This document shows positions 59,929 to 64,000 of a DNA stretch of 64,000 nucleotides, in pieces. The translations under genes were made by a program, and so were the position numbers. Numbering within the stretch: position 1 is the stretch's first letter; each line of letters starts with the position of its first letter. The stretch comes from Plenodomus lindquistii (Eukaryota > Ascomycota > Dothideomycetes > Pleosporales > Leptosphaeriaceae): contig JANUWI010000001.1 in NCBI GenBank assembly GCA_025504975.1, forward strand, positions 4,526,001 to 4,590,000. Direction: 5' to 3'. The notes under the pieces were generated by a model. That model saw only the letters and a program-made list of their open reading frames with translations, made no database searches and was not told where the DNA came from.

Positions 59929-61351
59929 ATGATATGTCCTGGTCGTTATTCTTTTGGCGTACAAAGGTATTGAAGGTTTCAGCGGTTGGGCATAGAGCGT
60001 CCGTTGTTTGTACTGTAGGCATAGCAAAAGTTCGGGACGCGTAATACTGGTCGCAAATGCCTTGTTCGGCCAGCAAAGGCTTCATCCTCTCGTGTTATAG
60101 GGCTTCTTCGCAAGCGTGCTTTGCTATATGACTGTCACTCTCATCACTCCTCCATGCGCACTTCATTCGAAGTAAGATCAATTCCTTTCCAATGCGCAGG
60201 CATGCTGTGTGAGAAGTATATGCTGCGCTGGTCTCCGCAGTCGCAATACACACCATACATCACATCTTTCAAATCGAGTCCCAACGAGCAAGAATTCGTA
60301 ACGTGATCTGTCATGATCTGACCGCATCGACAGTGAGCAACGGAATCATCGGGTATAACGATCCTCTCTTCATGTCAGCGCCAAGCGACATCGGCACAAC
60401 GCACCCGAATCAAAACACTGGAGCGGGTCAGCGTGTGGAGCCCACGCAGGCATCATCCGTACAGGCGATCGCCCCTTCAGGCAAATCGGCACGCGACGCA
60501 TCGTCGACGGGGGCAGGCCGCAGACGTACATACTGTGTACGTGGGTGAACTTTGTGGACCGACTGTTTGTGCTGGATCGTGACCACAAAAGCAGTGGTCA
60601 GGTTTTCAAGTATGTACGAGATACTGTACACATTAGCTTTGAGATATGGTATTTGTACCTGCAGGCACCCAGCGAAACAGCCAAGTAAAGCGGCAATATG
60701 TACGCAAGAATCTCATGATCATCCCAGCAATGCCAAACGCGACTCAGCGCCTCACGACTTCAACCATGAGTCAAGAGCCACACCAAATGCTTGACACGCG
60801 GCCCCTGCCTATGATTGGCTTGCACCGCGTCTACCAAGCCTTACACGCGCGGGACAAACGGCTGCGCCTTTCCACATGAAGGGCTTGATTGTACAGGAAT
60901 TCTATTGACCAGGAGACGTGCTTTTCGGAGGATCAGGCTGGGGTAAGATGACTTCAATAATTGCGGGTCGCGAGGTGGAACTAAAGGTATTGCGGTGTCG
61001 CGTGCTTCTTCTTTCCATTGCTTCCTCTGTTACATACTACATAATTCGGCTACTTTTTGTAATTCTCGAGTCTGCTGAGGTTTGAGTGGTTAGCTATTTT
61101 CGAAGGCTGCGAAAATCCCGTCTCTTCTTTCCGTCTGACTGCGCTTTGGCTTCGCCCCTTCCTCCTTGTAGCGGAGATCGCTCTTTTGCTTCGGGCTTTT
61201 TGTGCTTTGCCTTCTTCGTGCTCGATTTTCGACTTCACCCAATCTGCGGTGTCGAGACTTTATCAACGTCTCCGACTGCCTGCCATATATTCTATCTGCA
61301 TAGTACCGCGAGGCTGTGGGCGGCTCGCACAACAGGGCACCTGCGTCTACG
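59929..61351. other. Intergenic region
   Basis: About 1.4 kb with no supported gene; short frames only. It holds the Rvb2 3' UTR and the promoter of the LicD gene. Confidence 0.5.
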
Positions 61352-62411
61352 ATGTGGCTCAAGCATGTCACGGCCGTGATTGCGACAGCATCACTCGTCA
61401 CATCTTCGATAGCCTCTCCAGTTACCTCACCTGATACCGCGACGGATATAAGACCGGAACAACAACCGCACGAGATCAGGAAACGAGCAGACAACAAATA
61501 CTTTCACGAGCCTGGGTACGTCCGACTCAATCTTGAGTCAGAGTACGTCTGAAGAGCGCTGATAATCCACAGAGGCGGTCTCGATCTTGGCCACTATGAC
61601 CGTCGGTACTTCCACGGAAAGGTCACCGACGAAGAGCGAACAGACACACAATCACATATGATCCGAGCGTATCTGAACTTTTTCCGCGAGAACAACCTGG
61701 ATACATGGATAGCGCATGGAACATTGCTGGGGTGGTGGTGGAACGGAAAGGTGGAGACTCTCACGAACGTCTTAGGATATCTCAACTAACCTTCCACAGC
61801 GACTCCCATGGGACTATGACCTCGACACGCAAGTCGCAGACGTAACTCTACACCACTTGGGCGAAGTTTACAACCAGACAAAGTACAGATACACTTCGGC
61901 CGACGGCAAAGTGCAACGCGATTTCCTACTCGATGTCAACCCCTGGATCTGGGAGCGCGAACGCGGCGACGGCGCAAACATCATCGACGCACGCTGGATC
62001 GACATGCGCAACGGCCTATTCATCGACATTACCGGACTGAGCGAAATACATCCCGACACGCACCCTGGAATCTGGAGCTGCAAGAATTACCACATGTACA
62101 GGACGACGGAGCTATATCCTATGCGCGAGACCATGTTTGAAGGCGTCAGGGCGAAAGTGCCATATGACTATGACAAAATTCTTATAGATGAGTATCAGGA
62201 GAAGGCGTTGATTGAGACGAATTTCAATGGGTATGTCGCAAATGACAAGAACACGACTTTACAGTGACTAACAGGAAGTAGGCATCGGTGGGATATGGAG
62301 CTCAGGGAGTGGGTGCAGACGGAAGAAACAAAGGCACAGAAGGAGAAGGAGCGCAGGGAGAAAGAAGCAGCAGAGGAAAAGCAGAAGATGGAGCAAGCGA
62401 AGCTGGATTAG
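61352..62411 (+). CDS. Secretory LicD-family protein
   Basis: Exons 61352-61515, 61573-61750, 61800-62230 and 62282-62411 give 300 residues. The N-terminus (MWLKHVTAVIATASLVTSSIAS) is a signal peptide or anchor. The LicD core follows: AHGTLLGWWWNGK, then RLPWDYDLDTQV (115-126), DARWIDMRNGLFIDITGL and ELYPMRETMFEGV. LicD/fukutin-like proteins transfer phospho-sugars or phosphocholine; fungal members (Mnn4-like) act in mannosyl-phosphate addition to cell-wall glycans in the Golgi. The Asp cluster is WDYDLD here, against the more common WDDDID. The C-terminal 30 residues are a highly charged Lys/Glu helix (KEKERREKEAAEEKQK). Donor specificity is unknown. Confidence 0.87.
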
Positions 62412-62869
62412 TGGGCTAGCTGGCCGTAACGTTTTCTTGTTGTTGTACGCATTAGCATTTTGCATTGTCGGCGCAGATTACTTGTGTAAGTTTGGGAATT
62501 TTGATTGTTGAGCAATGTATTGATACCCGGTGGTGCGAGAGAGGGGCCGGTGTGCATCTATCGCGTGCAAGCATTGTTCTCATCTACTTTGAGAGGCGAT
62601 CCGATATACATTGTGAGATCTGAGTCTACGCTGTGTCTTCAAGAGGGTGAATAGTGATCGCGCCGAAGCCAAGACGATGACAAATGCCGGTGCTCGGTCG
62701 TGGAAGACTTGCAGAACGTCACCGAAACCACCAACGGCGCCGTGTCAGCCACACGCTGCGAAGCTTTATATCTTGATCTTCGACTAATCTTGCCACTGAC
62801 CCATACAGTAGAATATACAGTACGCAGTGCCATTTACATCTCAACCCTCCCAGATTTTGCAAGTCCATC
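62412..62869. other. Intergenic region
   Basis: 458 bp between two genes on the same strand, with no gene of its own. Confidence 0.5.
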
Positions 62870-63913
62870 ATGCCCGACGCCGAATCGCCATCCGCGTCCA
62901 CAGCATCTGCAGACGACCTGCAGGTCACGTTAACACATCATGGCAAGCCCATCACTTTAGCCTTCGCACAAGATGCCACGATCTCCGACCTCTCAGATCG
63001 CGTCGCAGACACCCTCTCCATCCCAGCCTCCAATCAGAAATTCCTCCTCGCCTCCAAACACGGCCTCCAGAAGCCGCCCTTCAGAGATCCCACCCTCCCA
63101 CTCAGCGACGTCGCCTCGAAGAAGATCACCCTCATGGGCAGCACCACCGCCGAGATCTCCTCTCTCAACGCAACTATTACCGCTGCCTCTGCGCCCCGGC
63201 GACCCGGTCCTATCAAAGCCGCCACACCTGCCCGCCGGCGCGACTACAAGAAGATCCAAGACGAAGCGCAATACACTTTCCACACCCTCCGTCCGTTACC
63301 GTACCTCCCCAACCCCGAGCGCTCTCTCCGCTTCCTCGAACGCCTACGCGACGACGAGGGCATCAAAGCCGCAATGCGCACACACAAGTTCAGCGTTCCG
63401 CTCCTCACAGAAATGGACCCTGCCATGCACACGACTCAAGAATCGCGCACCCTCGGATTGAACAGAAACCAAGGCGAAGTCATTGAGCTGCGGCTCCGGA
63501 CCGACGCGTATGATGGGTACAGAGACTACAAGACGATTCGCAATACGCTATGTCACGAGTTGGCGCACAATGTCTGGGGACCTCATGATCGCAATTTCTG
63601 GGACCTGTGTAAGCAGATTGAACGAGAGGTTGCGAGGGATGATTGGAAGAGCGGAGGGAGGAGTGTGGGCGATGTCGAGTATTATGAACCCGGTGGGGAG
63701 GAAGAGGTACATGACCATGGGGGGTGGACGGGTGGTGAGTTCACGCTGGGTGGTGCGAGTAGTGGCGGAGCGACGGCTGTGGGTGCGGGGGGAGCGAGTG
63801 TGTCCATGGGAGGGCTGAGTAGACGAGAGGTGCTTGCTAAGGCGGCAGAGGAGCGGATGAAAAGGACAAAGAGGGCCGAGGAAGATACTGGAGGGTCTGG
63901 GAGCTCTTCTTAA
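62870..63913 (+). CDS. Ubiquitin-like/WLM-domain metalloprotease
   Basis: A single-exon gene of 347 residues. Residues about 15-90 form a ubiquitin-like domain (VTLTHHGKPITLAFAQDATI). The WLM domain follows, with the zinc site CHELAHNVWGPHD: His229, Glu230, His233 and His239, the HExxHxxxxxH arrangement of Wss1/SPRTN-like proteases. Fungal ubiquitin/WLM fusions are related to Wss1, a SUMO-linked DNA-dependent protease that clears DNA-protein crosslinks. Whether this one does so is inference. After the protease core comes a Gly-rich, disordered tail (GGEFTLGGASSGGAT) with a Lys/Arg/Glu helix near the end. No SHP box or SUMO-interacting motif is evident. Confidence 0.9.
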   Translation: MPDAESPSASTASADDLQVTLTHHGKPITLAFAQDATISDLSDRVADTLSIPASNQKFLLASKHGLQKPPFRDPTLPLSDVASKKITLMGSTTAEISSLNATITAASAPRRPGPIKAATPARRRDYKKIQDEAQYTFHTLRPLPYLPNPERSLRFLERLRDDEGIKAAMRTHKFSVPLLTEMDPAMHTTQESRTLGLNRNQGEVIELRLRTDAYDGYRDYKTIRNTLCHELAHNVWGPHDRNFWDLCKQIEREVARDDWKSGGRSVGDVEYYEPGGEEEVHDHGGWTGGEFTLGGASSGGATAVGAGGASVSMGGLSRREVLAKAAEERMKRTKRAEEDTGGSGSSS

Positions 63914-64000
63914 GCCGTCAGTGTGATTTCTTCCGTCCCCTGCTATGCTTGCGCTCCTGGTTGTTGCGTATACCCGTCTCGTGCACGCTATAGATTTCCA

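Noticed and set aside
1..64000. CRISPR arrays, rRNA, tRNA, secondary-metabolite core genes
   Set aside because: I looked for regular spaced repeats, B-box GGTTCRANNCC with matching arms, 5S rRNA-like sequence and PKS/NRPS motifs and found none I could support.

Overview
The window is nuclear DNA of a filamentous ascomycete (Pezizomycotina; a dothideomycete is a reasonable guess, not proven). Genes are split by short GT-AG introns, mostly 49-90 bp. The gene set includes an AA9 cellulose-active oxygenase, a SUZ12-type Polycomb protein, a CENP-C/Mif2 centromere protein, Gis2-like zinc knuckles, Rvb2 and Pop8. There is no operon structure and no prokaryotic signal.

Layout. 1-930: 3' end of a GH85-like endoglycosidase. 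2138-4535 (-): tubulin-folding cofactor B with two unusually long introns. 8-9.7 kb: a Myb/SANT regulator. 9.7-15.3 kb: gene-poor. 15.3-18.2 kb (-): CENP-C. 19.2-20.1 kb (-): seven-zinc-knuckle RNA-binding protein. 21.5-23.0 kb: RecJ-like DHH phosphoesterase. 23.9-24.7 kb: secreted AA9 LPMO. 24.9-28.1 kb: divergent dihydropyrimidinase/beta-ureidopropionase pair. 28.4 kb: orphan gene. 29.7 kb: a small TA-flanked foldback element (MITE). 30.7-32.6 kb: sugar transporter. 33.1-34.4 kb: degenerate kinase. 35.7-37.0 kb: Old Yellow Enzyme-like flavoprotein. 37.1-37.7 kb (-): ricin-B-like lectin with an in-frame stop. 40.5-41.6 kb: AT-hook protein. 45.0-47.2 kb (-): SUZ12 with a C-terminal PHD finger. 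48.2-50.5 kb: F-box/LRR protein. 51.2-52.6 kb: WW protein. 53.1-53.8 kb (-): Pop8-like RNase P/MRP subunit. 54.4-57.4 kb (-): long coiled-coil protein. 58.4-59.9 kb: Rvb2. 61.4-62.4 kb: LicD-family protein. 62.9-63.9 kb: ubiquitin-like/WLM metalloprotease.

Most genes are unrelated housekeeping or chromatin genes. The only clear pathway unit is the divergent pair for steps two and three of reductive pyrimidine breakdown. Several genes bear on chromosome biology (CENP-C, SUZ12-PHD, Rvb2, Myb, AT-hook, DHH nuclease), but nothing in the sequence shows that they work together.

I derived exon joins by hand, requiring GT/GC-AG boundaries, a conserved reading frame and family continuity. Total coding length is divisible by three in every multi-exon model reported with both ends resolved.
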